Notes under the pieces: generated by a model
What the model saw: only the letters and a program-made list of their open reading frames with translations
Told to the model about the DNA's origin: nothing
Database searches by the model: none
In this document: positions 1 to 6,237 of the stretch, in pieces
How the letters are laid out: each line of letters begins with the position of its first letter
How positions within the stretch are numbered: position 1 is the stretch's first letter
Made by a program: the position numbers and the translations under genes
Source: an uncultured beta proteobacterium
GTDB taxonomy: Bacteria; Pseudomonadota; Gammaproteobacteria; Burkholderiales; Burkholderiaceae_C
Length of the DNA: 9,348 nucleotides
Direction: 5' to 3'
NCBI GenBank assembly: GCA_903914985.1
Contig: CAIWRE010000257.1
Coordinates: 1 to 9,348 of the forward strand

Positions 1-551
1 GCGATTTCTTTGCCCACGGTGGTGGGGCTGGCGGTCTGGCCATGGGTGCGGCTGAGCATAGGCACGTCCGCAAAGGCATGCGCCATGTCGCGCAGCTTAA
101 GCACGAGCCGGTCCAATTGAGGCAGGACCACCAGGTCGCGCGCTCCGCGCAATTGCAGCGCATGGCTGGTGTTGTTGATGTCTTCACTGGTGCAAGCAAA
201 ATGAACGAATTCACTGGCTTTTTGCAATTCGGGCCGAGCTTCAAATTTGGACTTCAACCAGTATTCGACGGCTTTGACGTCGTGGTTGGTGGTTTTTTCA
301 ATGGCCTTGATGGCTTCGCCATCGGCCACAGAAAAGTTTTTTACCAAGGACAAAAGGTAGGTGCGCGCGCCAGGGCTTAAAGGTTTGAACTCTGCGAAAC
401 CTGCGTCGCTCAGCGCAATGAACCAGGCCACTTCCACCTGCACACGCCGGTGCATATAGCCGAGCTCGCTCATCAATGGACTCAAAGTGGCAAGCTTGTT
501 GGCGTAGCGGCCGTCTAACGGGGAGATGGCGGAAATAGGTGATGAACTCAT
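1..551 (-). CDS. purB: Adenylosuccinate lyase, N-terminal part (cut by window edge)
   Basis: PurB acts in the cytoplasm in purine synthesis, cleaving SAICAR to AICAR and adenylosuccinate to AMP, releasing fumarate each time. The reading frame starts at the ATG at 551 and stays open to the left edge, giving about 183 residues of an enzyme that is usually about 455. Motifs seen match E. coli-type PurB closely: SPLDGRY near residues 10-16, TTNHDVKAVEY at 87-97, the signature TSEDINN at 121-127, and SRTHGQTASPTT at 167-178. The last contains the histidine (about residue 170) that corresponds to the E. coli general acid. The gene diverges from the glutathione S-transferase gene with 63 bp between the starts. 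The C-terminal half, including the flexible catalytic serine loop, lies outside the window. Identity is near certain. The sequence gives no sign that it belongs to the lipid cluster. Confidence 0.97.
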   Translation of the reverse strand, partial: MSSSPISAISPLDGRYANKLATLSPLMSELGYMHRRVQVEVAWFIALSDAGFAEFKPLSPGARTYLLSLVKNFSVADGEAIKAIEKTTNHDVKAVEYWLKSKFEARPELQKASEFVHFACTSEDINNTSHALQLRGARDLVVLPQLDRLVLKLRDMAHAFADVPMLSRTHGQTASPTTVGKEI

Positions 552-614
552 ACCGGGATTGTAGGCATGCGCGTCTGTATAGAATGCAGCGATGAAAGCC
601 GCAAATACAAAAGC
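552..614. promoter_or_regulatory. Divergent promoter region between purB and the GST gene
   Basis: This 63 bp gap must hold the start signals of two divergent genes. Rightward, TAGAAT at 580-585 matches the sigma-70 -10 box at 5 of 6 positions, but its upstream partner is poor (TTG at 559-561, short spacer). Leftward for purB, TATACA (581-576 on the minus strand) has TTGCGG 17 bp upstream (604-599 on the minus strand). The two -10 boxes overlap, so the promoters could compete. No operator palindrome was recognised. The hexamers are read by eye and are weak. Confidence 0.35.
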
Positions 615-1232
615 ATGAAACTGATTGGTTCAAACTCCAGCCCCTACGTACGCAAAGTGCGGGTCGTGATGGCCGAGAAAAAGCTGGATTACGATTTCAT
701 CACCGAAGATGTGTGGGCTGCTAGCACCACGATCACGCAGTCCAACCCCTTGGGCAAGGTTCCTTGCCTGGTCATGGAAGGTGGCGAGGCCCTGTTCGAT
801 TCCCGTGTGATCGTGGAGTACCTCGACACGCTGTCGCCGGTGGGCAAACTGATTCCTGCTAGCGGCCGCGAACGTGCCGAGGTTAAGACGTGGGAAGCGT
901 TGGCCGACGGCATCATGGACGCCGCTATTCTTGCGCGCCTCGAAGCGGTGTGGGCCGGGCGTGCAGCGGGCGAACGCAGCCAAGCTTGGATGGATCGTCA
1001 AATGGGCAAAATTGATGAGGTGCTGGTTGCCATGGCCAAGGCGCTGGGCGACAAAGCGTTTTGTTCCGGCATTCACTTGTCATTGTCCGACATTGCTGTG
1101 GGTTGTGCCTTGGGCTATCTGGACTTCCGCTTTCCGGCGGTGGAATGGCGTACCGCCCATCCAAGTCTTGCCAAACTGCAAGACAAGTTGGCCCAGCGGC
1201 AGAGCTTTATCGACACCTTCCCGGTTGCCTAA
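615..1232 (+). CDS. Glutathione S-transferase family protein (YibF-like)
   Basis: This is a cytosolic thioredoxin-fold plus all-helical GST protein of 205 residues, close in length and motifs to E. coli YibF (about 202). The N-terminal domain opens with MKLIGSNSSPYVRKVRVV, where Ser9-Pro10 sits at the catalytic Ser/Cys-Pro position. NPLGKVPCL at 44-52 carries the cis-proline (Pro50), and FDSRVIVEYL at 61-70 carries the Asp-Ser pair that binds the glutathione gamma-glutamyl group. The C-terminal helical domain has SLSDIAVGCALGYLDFR near 156-172 with the N-capping Ser/Asp. The frame is open further upstream, to an ATG at 567, but that start would lie inside the divergent promoter region and add 16 residues before the conserved MKLIG. 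The ATG at 615 is therefore chosen, although no strong Shine-Dalgarno is visible. The substrate is unknown. It ends 24 bp from the convergent NTF2-like gene. Confidence 0.93.
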   Translation: MKLIGSNSSPYVRKVRVVMAEKKLDYDFITEDVWAASTTITQSNPLGKVPCLVMEGGEALFDSRVIVEYLDTLSPVGKLIPASGRERAEVKTWEALADGIMDAAILARLEAVWAGRAAGERSQAWMDRQMGKIDEVLVAMAKALGDKAFCSGIHLSLSDIAVGCALGYLDFRFPAVEWRTAHPSLAKLQDKLAQRQSFIDTFPVA

Positions 1233-1237
1233 GCCGC

Positions 1238-1256
1238 GCTGCGCAAAGCGCGCAGC
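1238..1256. terminator. Hairpin in the convergent gap, possible two-way terminator
   Basis: The 24 bp between the stop codons of the GST gene and the convergent NTF2-like gene contains a perfect 7 bp inverted repeat, GCTGCGC / GCGCAGC, around the 5 nt loop AAAGC. It is GC-rich and placed where both transcripts should end, so a shared terminator or transcript-end stabiliser is reasonable. Neither strand has a T-run after the stem, so it does not meet the usual intrinsic-terminator pattern. Confidence 0.35.
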
Positions 1257-1706
1257 TCAAGTGTTGGCGCGGCGCTTAAGCCAGCGCATCAAACTGCCCA
1301 CCACGGGCAGTTTTTCATAGAGCTCTTCGGCGGCGTCCCAGTAATCGCGGTGTAGCACCACCAGTCCGTCAGCATCGAACACCAAATGCGATGCGCCCAA
1401 TATCACCTGCTCCTGGTGCTTGTGAAAGCCGCGAAATTCAAACCGGAATTCCCAGGTCACAAAGCATTGCATACCCTGACTCACACGTTCAGTGATGACA
1501 AAACGCGGCTCAATCAAACTCACAAACATGTGGGCAAAAATGCGGGTGATCTCCTTCAAGCCGGTGACGTCGTTGAAGGGGTCTTTGAACCGGGCTTGTG
1601 GCGCGTAATAACGGTTCAATTGCGACAGACTTTGGGGCGACAAGTTCTCAAAATAGGCCAACACCTCGTCGACGGTCTTGGCGGGTGTGTTGATGGAAGT
1701 GTTCAT
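1257..1706 (-). CDS. NTF2/SnoaL-like small protein, last gene of the operon
   Basis: A 149-residue protein of the nuclear transport factor 2 / SnoaL-like cone fold, a fold that hosts isomerases, cyclases and dehydratases as well as non-catalytic ligand binders. Features seen: an N-terminal helix region, YAPQARFKDPFNDVTG at about 34-49 with the typical Asp-Pro-Phe, a beta-rich middle (about 80-118), HRDYWD at 119-124, and a basic amphipathic tail ending RWLKRR. No signal peptide. The ATG at 1706 is chosen because it overlaps the stop of the upstream dehydrogenase gene in an ATGA, with a purine-rich AGAAAGG just upstream. The longer frame to 1772 would lie inside the dehydrogenase. Adjacency to an SDR suggests acting on the same intermediate, for example isomerising or dehydrating an oxidised acyl chain. 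That role is inference. Confidence 0.85.
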   Translation of the reverse strand: MNTSINTPAKTVDEVLAYFENLSPQSLSQLNRYYAPQARFKDPFNDVTGLKEITRIFAHMFVSLIEPRFVITERVSQGMQCFVTWEFRFEFRGFHKHQEQVILGASHLVFDADGLVVLHRDYWDAAEELYEKLPVVGSLMRWLKRRANT

Positions 1707-2482
1707 AAAACAGCCTTTCTGACCAGAAAAAAGTACCAGCGGTTGGGCATGATGCGCAGTGCTTTCATCCACCAGGTAAAGCGCTTGGGAAAGTGAATTT
1801 CGAACAGGCCTTGCGCCCAGCCGCGCAAGATGGCCTGGGCCGCCTGCGCAGGCGTGATCAAGCCTGGCATGGAAAAGCGGTTGCCTGCTGTCAATGGCGT
1901 GTCCACAAAACCGGGGTTGATGACCGAGACCCCAATGCCGTCCGCTTTCACGTCCAGGTACAGGTTTTCCGCCAAATTGGTCAGCGCTGCTTTGGTCGGC
2001 CCATAGGCCAGGCTGTTGGGCAATCCCCGGTAACCCGCCACACTGCTCACCAAGGCCACATGACCACTGCCCCGCGCACGCAAAGCGGGCAGCAGCGCTT
2101 CCAGCAAATAAACCACACCATCAAAATTCACCGCCATATGACGCAGCATGTCGTCGACGTCGATTGCCGCAGCGCGCATGGCTTTGTAGTGGCCGGCGCA
2201 ATACATCACGCAGTCCGGCAAGGCGCGCGAGCGCAGCTCTTGAGCAACCGCGTGGAGCGCTGCCCGGTCAGTGCAGTCCAAGGCCAGTGCCGTGCTGCCC
2301 GGGTGCTCTTTGACGAACGACTCCAGCGCATCGAGCGAGCGCGCAGACACCGTGACCTGCGCGCCTTGGGTATGCAGAGCAGACGCGGTCGCCCGTCCGA
2401 TGCCGCTGCTAGCGCCAATGATCCAAACCGATTTGCCGCGCCATTCTGTCAGTGGCGGATTAAGAGGTGTGAGCCAGGACAT
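1703..2482 (-). CDS. Classical short-chain dehydrogenase/reductase
   Basis: A 259-residue classical SDR, predicted NAD(P)(H)-dependent oxidoreductase of a hydroxyl or keto group, cytosolic or membrane-associated. The Rossmann motif GASSGIG is at 23-29. Arg48 (VSARS) follows beta-2 where SDRs often read the NADP phosphate, hinting at NADP preference. YCAG at 94-97 replaces the usual NNAG, and Asn119 (AVNFDG) is the structural/catalytic Asn. LVSSVAG at 144-150 carries the catalytic Ser, and Tyr160 and Lys164 form YxxxK. NPGFVDTPLT follows at 189-198. All four catalytic positions are present, so it should be active. The C-terminus (about 229-259) is unusually aromatic and basic (FPKRFTWWMKALR, NRWYFFLVRK), as expected for membrane docking and a lipid substrate (inference). 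The ATG at 2482 is 3 nt after the DUF3833 stop. The stop overlaps the NTF2-like start. Confidence 0.92.
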   Translation of the reverse strand: MSWLTPLNPPLTEWRGKSVWIIGASSGIGRATASALHTQGAQVTVSARSLDALESFVKEHPGSTALALDCTDRAALHAVAQELRSRALPDCVMYCAGHYKAMRAAAIDVDDMLRHMAVNFDGVVYLLEALLPALRARGSGHVALVSSVAGYRGLPNSLAYGPTKAALTNLAENLYLDVKADGIGVSVINPGFVDTPLTAGNRFSMPGLITPAQAAQAILRGWAQGLFEIHFPKRFTWWMKALRIMPNRWYFFLVRKAVL

Positions 2483-2485
2483 GGC

Positions 2486-3034
2486 TTAACGCTTGAAAAA
2501 GCTCAAGGTGACTTCACCCAGGTGCACGCCAAATTTGCGCATGCTGGCTTTGTTGAGCATTACGCGCTCGTTGACCAGATACATCCAGTCATCAAACTGC
2601 ACCTCGTACACCGTGCCATCGACCGGTAGCGCCAGGGTGTAGTTCCAGTGAAACGCGTTGCCCTGGGTCTGCCCCTGGGCCTGGCCGACTACGTCGTCGG
2701 CTTGGCCTGTGTAGCGACCGCCGCCCAAAGCGCTGAGACGCCAAATTCGCTTTTGGGTGGTGCCATCGGAATACACAAAGTCTTCATCCAGCACGCCCTG
2801 GCCGTCCTTCCAGCTGCAATTCATGACCACGGTGAATCGCTTCACCACAGTGCCGGAGCGGTCGGTAAATACGCCATAAGCGTCCAAGGTGCCATTGAAA
2901 TACTGCTGCAGGTCCAGCACCGGCTTTTCAGCGCCGTAGCTGTCAATGTTTTGGCTGGCACAGCCGCTCAGGCTGCCCAGCGCGGCAGCACCCAATGCGC
3001 TGGCGGCACCGCCAAGGAGTAAACGTCGTTTCAT
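2486..3034 (-). CDS. DUF3833-type predicted lipoprotein
   Basis: A 182-residue predicted lipoprotein. The N-terminus has basic KRR at 2-4, a hydrophobic stretch to about residue 20 and the lipobox LSGC with Cys25 as the expected lipidated residue. KRRLLLGG also resembles a Tat motif, so folded export is possible. The mature part is beta-rich, with LDLQQYFNGTLDAYGVFTDR, then repeated strand segments ending FDDWMYLVNERVMLNKASM and a basic C-terminus. I recognise the DUF3833 family by these features; its biochemical function is not known to me. The frame reaches back to 3106, but the ATG at 3034 directly precedes the signal peptide and overlaps the transporter stop in an ATGA, so it is preferred. 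Linkage to a fatty-acid methyltransferase and a transporter suggests a lipid-binding or lipid-handling job at the inner or outer membrane (inference). Confidence 0.87.
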   Translation of the reverse strand: MKRRLLLGGAASALGAAALGSLSGCASQNIDSYGAEKPVLDLQQYFNGTLDAYGVFTDRSGTVVKRFTVVMNCSWKDGQGVLDEDFVYSDGTTQKRIWRLSALGGGRYTGQADDVVGQAQGQTQGNAFHWNYTLALPVDGTVYEVQFDDWMYLVNERVMLNKASMRKFGVHLGEVTLSFFKR

Positions 3035-4353
3035 GGTGACTTTCGGATGAGTAAACAATAAAGCAGGCTTGCTGCCAGCAACTTGAGCGCGCAGGGCACC
3101 AAGCAATAGGCCCAGGTCAAGGCTTGCAGACCTTCAGCGCTGCGGCTGCCCGGTGCATAGCCAAAGCCTGACAGCAGTGGCAAGGCCAGGCCCGCCGCCA
3201 ATGCAAGATTGAGTTTGGTGGCCAGGTTCCACCAGCCAAAAAACTGCCCACTTGCCGCATCGTTGCGCTTGGCAATCACGCCGGCCAACAGTGCGCCGGG
3301 CAATGCCAGGTCGGCGGCCATGGCCATGCCCGAGAGCACGCAGACGGCTAAAAATGCAGTGGTATCGCCAGCACCCAATTGCGCAGCAAAAGCAAACACC
3401 GCCACTGCCAACACCATGCCCGCCAGCCACGCCCGCTCCAGGCCCCAACGCTTGACGACGCGAAGCCACGGCGCCAGTGCCAGCGCGGCGGCCAAAAAAT
3501 AGCTGCCTAAAAACCAAGCCTCCATGGCAGGCGGCGATTGCAGACGGTCCTGCACAAAAAACAAGATCAGTGTGGCGGGCAAGGCGGTGGCAATGCCGTT
3601 GACCATAAACACGGCAATAAGGGCACGAAACCCCGCGACCCGCCAGGGCGCCAGCAGGCCATCGTGCTGCGACGCAAGCCCCAGGGAGGGTTCCGGTGAC
3701 ACCGGCACAGGCTTGGGCGACCGGCTCCAGGCCCACCATCCCAATACCAGCGTCAGCACCAGCAGGGAGGTCGTCGCGGGCATGCCAAACACCACTGGAC
3801 TGAGCGACGCCAGCACCACGCCGGCCAGTCCAAAGCCTTCTCGCGAGGCCACCACGCGGCTGCGTCCGAGCGCATCTCCACCCAGCAGTGCGCCCCACGA
3901 CTGGTGCAGGATGGTCAAGGTGCTGAATGCCAGGTAACACAGTACCAGGCAGGCACCCGCCCACGCCCACAGAAAAGGCAGCTCGTTAATGGGTGGAAAG
4001 AAAAGCGCAAAGAAACTGGCGCCCAAGAGCAAGGCCGCGACAGCGCCCAGTGCAAGCACATGTGCGTGAGAGCGTGCGAACAAAGCGTCTGCCCAACGAC
4101 CGAGCAGCGGGTCGGTGACCGCATCAAAGAGCCGTGCGCTCAACAGCAAGAGACCCAGCCCGGCGAGTGGAACGCCGAATTGCCGTGCGTAGTAGTTGGG
4201 CAGCATGACATACAAGGGCAAGGCCACGAAAGCCAGCGGCAGTCCCAGCAGACCATAGCGCAGCCCTTGAGGCCAGCCCCAAGATAGGGGCAGCGCGGAC
4301 CCGCCGGGCTCGGGTGTGATGGGGTGGGGGCTGATCACGGGGACGCGTACCAA
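3031..4353 (-). CDS. MFS transporter, GPH/MelB-like
   Basis: A polytopic inner-membrane protein of about 440 residues with roughly twelve hydrophobic segments, the first starting near residue 31. RLFDAVTDPLLGRWAD at 74-89 is the hallmark of the GPH (MelB) branch. Asp77 and Asp81 line up with MelB Asp55 and Asp59, which bind the coupling cation, so cation-coupled transport is plausible. A basic RSRVVASREGFGL at 164-176 is the expected cytoplasmic loop between helices 4 and 6. In animals a MelB-related protein, MFSD2A, carries lysophospholipids, so a lipid or fatty-acid substrate would fit this operon (inference; sugar transport is the alternative). The start is uncertain: the longest frame begins with TTG at 4353, 9 nt after the preceding stop, and GTG at 4338 would remove five residues. 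No clear ribosome binding site and no early ATG exist. The stop overlaps the lipoprotein start. Confidence 0.9.
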   Translation of the reverse strand: MVRVPVISPHPITPEPGGSALPLSWGWPQGLRYGLLGLPLAFVALPLYVMLPNYYARQFGVPLAGLGLLLLSARLFDAVTDPLLGRWADALFARSHAHVLALGAVAALLLGASFFALFFPPINELPFLWAWAGACLVLCYLAFSTLTILHQSWGALLGGDALGRSRVVASREGFGLAGVVLASLSPVVFGMPATTSLLVLTLVLGWWAWSRSPKPVPVSPEPSLGLASQHDGLLAPWRVAGFRALIAVFMVNGIATALPATLILFFVQDRLQSPPAMEAWFLGSYFLAAALALAPWLRVVKRWGLERAWLAGMVLAVAVFAFAAQLGAGDTTAFLAVCVLSGMAMAADLALPGALLAGVIAKRNDAASGQFFGWWNLATKLNLALAAGLALPLLSGFGYAPGSRSAEGLQALTWAYCLVPCALKLLAASLLYCLLIRKSP

Positions 4354-4362
4354 ACGACGCCG

Positions 4363-4947
4363 CTATGGCGCACTGTCCGCGAGCAAGGCGCTACGCAGGC
4401 GCGGCTCGCTGGTGGTCGGGCTGAGCCAAATGCCAAAGAACGATCGAGAAAACCCCGCATCGTCCACCTTTGCGCGCAGGCGGCCATTGAAATAGAAGCG
4501 TGCGCCGACGCCCGGCAGATGCACGCCGGTAATGCGGTCACCCGGAAGCACGTCAGCAAATGCGGTTTGCATAGCAGCCGCCCATTGCGTCTCTTTGTTT
4601 GTCTCCAGAGTGCCGACGCGTCGCATTTCCTGCAATGAACTCTCCACCAGTGAGGCCGCCGACAGCTTGCGCAAGTAACGCAGCTCCAACGCAAACGCAT
4701 GCTCAAAGTACTGCGCACCCCGAAAGCCCGCCTGGGCCCAGAGCGTCGCGTCAAAAACGTCCCATAGCAGATAGCGCATGCGTCCTGCGCCCACCGCTTG
4801 GCCCTGGGGCAGGGCCTGCATCACTTCGTCAGGTGCATCGCTTTTTTGCGATTGGGAGTGCACTTTCGCGGCAACGGCCAAAGATGCGACCAGCCCGATC
4901 TGCAACCAGGCGCGCCGCGCCGTGCTAGGGACGAGGTTTGTGGTCAC
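4363..4947 (-). CDS. Exported chalcone-isomerase-like protein
   Basis: A 194-residue protein with an N-terminal export signal: Arg11-Arg12, a hydrophobic run at about 14-27 and a likely cleavage region near 28-33. The Arg pair in TARRAWLQ is Tat-like but imperfect. The mature part matches the bacterial chalcone-isomerase-like domain: VGAGRMRYLLWDVFDATLW near 52-70, FALELRYLRKLSAASLVESS near 85-104, DVLPGDRITGVHLPG near 132-146, FYFNGRLRAKVDD near 151-163 and FGIWLSP near 171-177. The plant chalcone isomerase fold is related to fatty-acid-binding proteins, so a periplasmic acyl-chain binder is more likely than a flavonoid enzyme (inference). The start is GTG at 4947, 5 nt after the CFA-type stop, with TAAGG just upstream. 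It ends in TAG 9 nt before the transporter start. Confidence 0.86.
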   Translation of the reverse strand: MTTNLVPSTARRAWLQIGLVASLAVAAKVHSQSQKSDAPDEVMQALPQGQAVGAGRMRYLLWDVFDATLWAQAGFRGAQYFEHAFALELRYLRKLSAASLVESSLQEMRRVGTLETNKETQWAAAMQTAFADVLPGDRITGVHLPGVGARFYFNGRLRAKVDDAGFSRSFFGIWLSPTTSEPRLRSALLADSAP

Positions 4948-4952
4948 AGACC

Positions 4953-6191
4953 TTAGGCCGAAGCCCCCGGTTTGCGCAGCGTGTACTGCACCACGTCAAT
5001 ATTTTTTTCCATGAAAGCCGCCTCGCAATAGCACAGGTAAAACTCCCAGATATGCATGAAGCGCTTGTCAAAGCCCAGCGTCAGCACCTCGTCGCGGTGA
5101 TGCAAAAAGTCTTCACGCCAACGCTTGAGCGTTTCGGCATAGTCGAAGCCGAACGCATGCTCTTCTGAGACTTCCAAACCAGCGGCCTGTGCTTGCGCAC
5201 GAAACACGCTCGGGCTTGGCAAACAGCCACCCGGGAAAATGTACTGCTGAATAAAGTCGGTTGAGTTGATGTAACGCGCATACAGTGCGTCATCGATGAC
5301 GATACTTTGAATGCAGGCCCGCCCGCCGGGCTTGAGTAAATTCGCCACGCTGGCAAAGTACGTGGGCCAGTACTCTTTGCCTACCGCCTCAATCATCTCC
5401 ACCGAACACACGGCGTCAAACGGCGCGTCGCTGATGTCGCGGTAGTCCTGCAGCCGCAAATCGGCTTGGTCCGCCACACCCAGGCGCTGCATGCGGTCTT
5501 GGGCAAAAGCCAGTTGCTCGGTACTCAGGGTGACGCCCGTCACATGGGCGCCAAAGCCGGTGGTGGCCATTTCGGCCAGCGCACCCCAGCCGCAGCCGAT
5601 TTCCAACACGCGGTCGCCGGCTTGCACGCCGGCTTGTTCCAGCACGCGGCGCACCTTGGCCTCTTGGGCCTGCTGCAAACTTTGGTTGAGGTTGCCACCG
5701 AACAGTGCGGATGAATAGTTCATGCTGGGGTCGAGCCAGCGGGTGTAGAAAGCATTGCCCAAGTCGTAGTGGGCGTGGATGTTTTTCTTGCTGTTGCTGC
5801 GGTTGTTGCGGTTGAGCCAGTGCTTGATGCGATAGGCCAGTTGGCCCCACCAGCTGCCAAAAATCGCTTGCTCCACCTCAGTGCGGTTTTGCACCAGTAC
5901 GCGCAAGAGCGCAGTCAGGTCCGGCGTGGTCCAGTCGCCGTCGATAAAGCTTTCGGCAAAACCAATGTCGCCCGACTTGAGCGCCGCGCCAAACGCATTC
6001 CAGTTGTGCAAGTGCAAGGTGGCGTGGGGCGCTGCTTCGCCGCCAAAGCGCTGCATTTGCCCATCGGGGAAATGCAAAGTCAGACTCCCGTGGCGCAGAC
6101 CTTGCAGTAGTTTGAGCACGGTGCGTGCAGCCGCGGGAATGCGCGACGTGGCTCGGGTACGGGTATCGGTGTTCGTCGTAGTACGTGTCAT
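4953..6191 (-). CDS. Cyclopropane-fatty-acid synthase family SAM methyltransferase
   Basis: A 412-residue SAM-dependent enzyme predicted to add a methylene or methyl group to the double bond of unsaturated acyl chains in membrane phospholipid. The N-terminal domain (about 25-130) is the lipid-binding part. The catalytic domain has HYDLGNAFY at 141-149, SAM motif I VLEIGCGWG at 195-203, a motif like VTGVTLSTEQ at 217-226, QDYRDI at 248-253, SVEMIEAVG at 263-271, NLLKPGG at 284-290, YIFPGGCLPS at 317-326 and WEFYLCYCEAAF at 382-393. By hand alignment to E. coli Cfa, Glu239 and Tyr317 are kept (Glu268, Tyr351), but Cys139 and His266 of the bicarbonate site become Ser161 and Gln295. The N-terminus is Thr/Arg-rich (MTRTTTNTDTRTRATSR) with no other Met before residue 46. 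It is closer to the plant/COG2230 'EMIEAVG' subgroup than to E. coli Cfa, so the product need not be a cyclopropane. Confidence 0.95.
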   Translation of the reverse strand: MTRTTTNTDTRTRATSRIPAAARTVLKLLQGLRHGSLTLHFPDGQMQRFGGEAAPHATLHLHNWNAFGAALKSGDIGFAESFIDGDWTTPDLTALLRVLVQNRTEVEQAIFGSWWGQLAYRIKHWLNRNNRSNSKKNIHAHYDLGNAFYTRWLDPSMNYSSALFGGNLNQSLQQAQEAKVRRVLEQAGVQAGDRVLEIGCGWGALAEMATTGFGAHVTGVTLSTEQLAFAQDRMQRLGVADQADLRLQDYRDISDAPFDAVCSVEMIEAVGKEYWPTYFASVANLLKPGGRACIQSIVIDDALYARYINSTDFIQQYIFPGGCLPSPSVFRAQAQAAGLEVSEEHAFGFDYAETLKRWREDFLHHRDEVLTLGFDKRFMHIWEFYLCYCEAAFMEKNIDVVQYTLRKPGASA

Positions 6192-6237
6192 AGCGCGTGG
6201 AAAAAAGTAACGATAAATACAGCAGTGAAAAAGGTGC
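6192..6237 (-). promoter_or_regulatory. 46 bp AT-rich gap inside the operon
   Basis: This is the only operon junction that is neither overlapping nor within 10 nt. On the coding strand it is T-rich, with runs of five and six T (CTTTTTCAC and ACTTTTTTCC) flanking TATTTATCG. It has no strong Shine-Dalgarno before the ATG at 6191. It could hold an internal promoter, an RNase site or a translation-tuning leader for the methyltransferase. No convincing -35/-10 pair is seen. Confidence 0.2.

Noticed and set aside
567..614. Longer GST start at 567
   Set aside because: The extra 16 residues precede the conserved MKLIGS start of YibF-like proteins and would place the start inside the divergent promoter region with purB.
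1793..2629. Plus-strand open frame of 278 codons antisense to the SDR and lipoprotein genes
   Set aside because: Its translation is His/Gln/Arg-rich and resembles no known protein. The opposite strand has a complete SDR with all catalytic motifs.
3134..3970. Minus-strand open frame of 278 codons inside the transporter gene in another frame
   Set aside because: It has Gly/Arg/Ala-rich shadow composition, and the overlapping frame encodes a transporter with MelB-type motifs and membrane segments.
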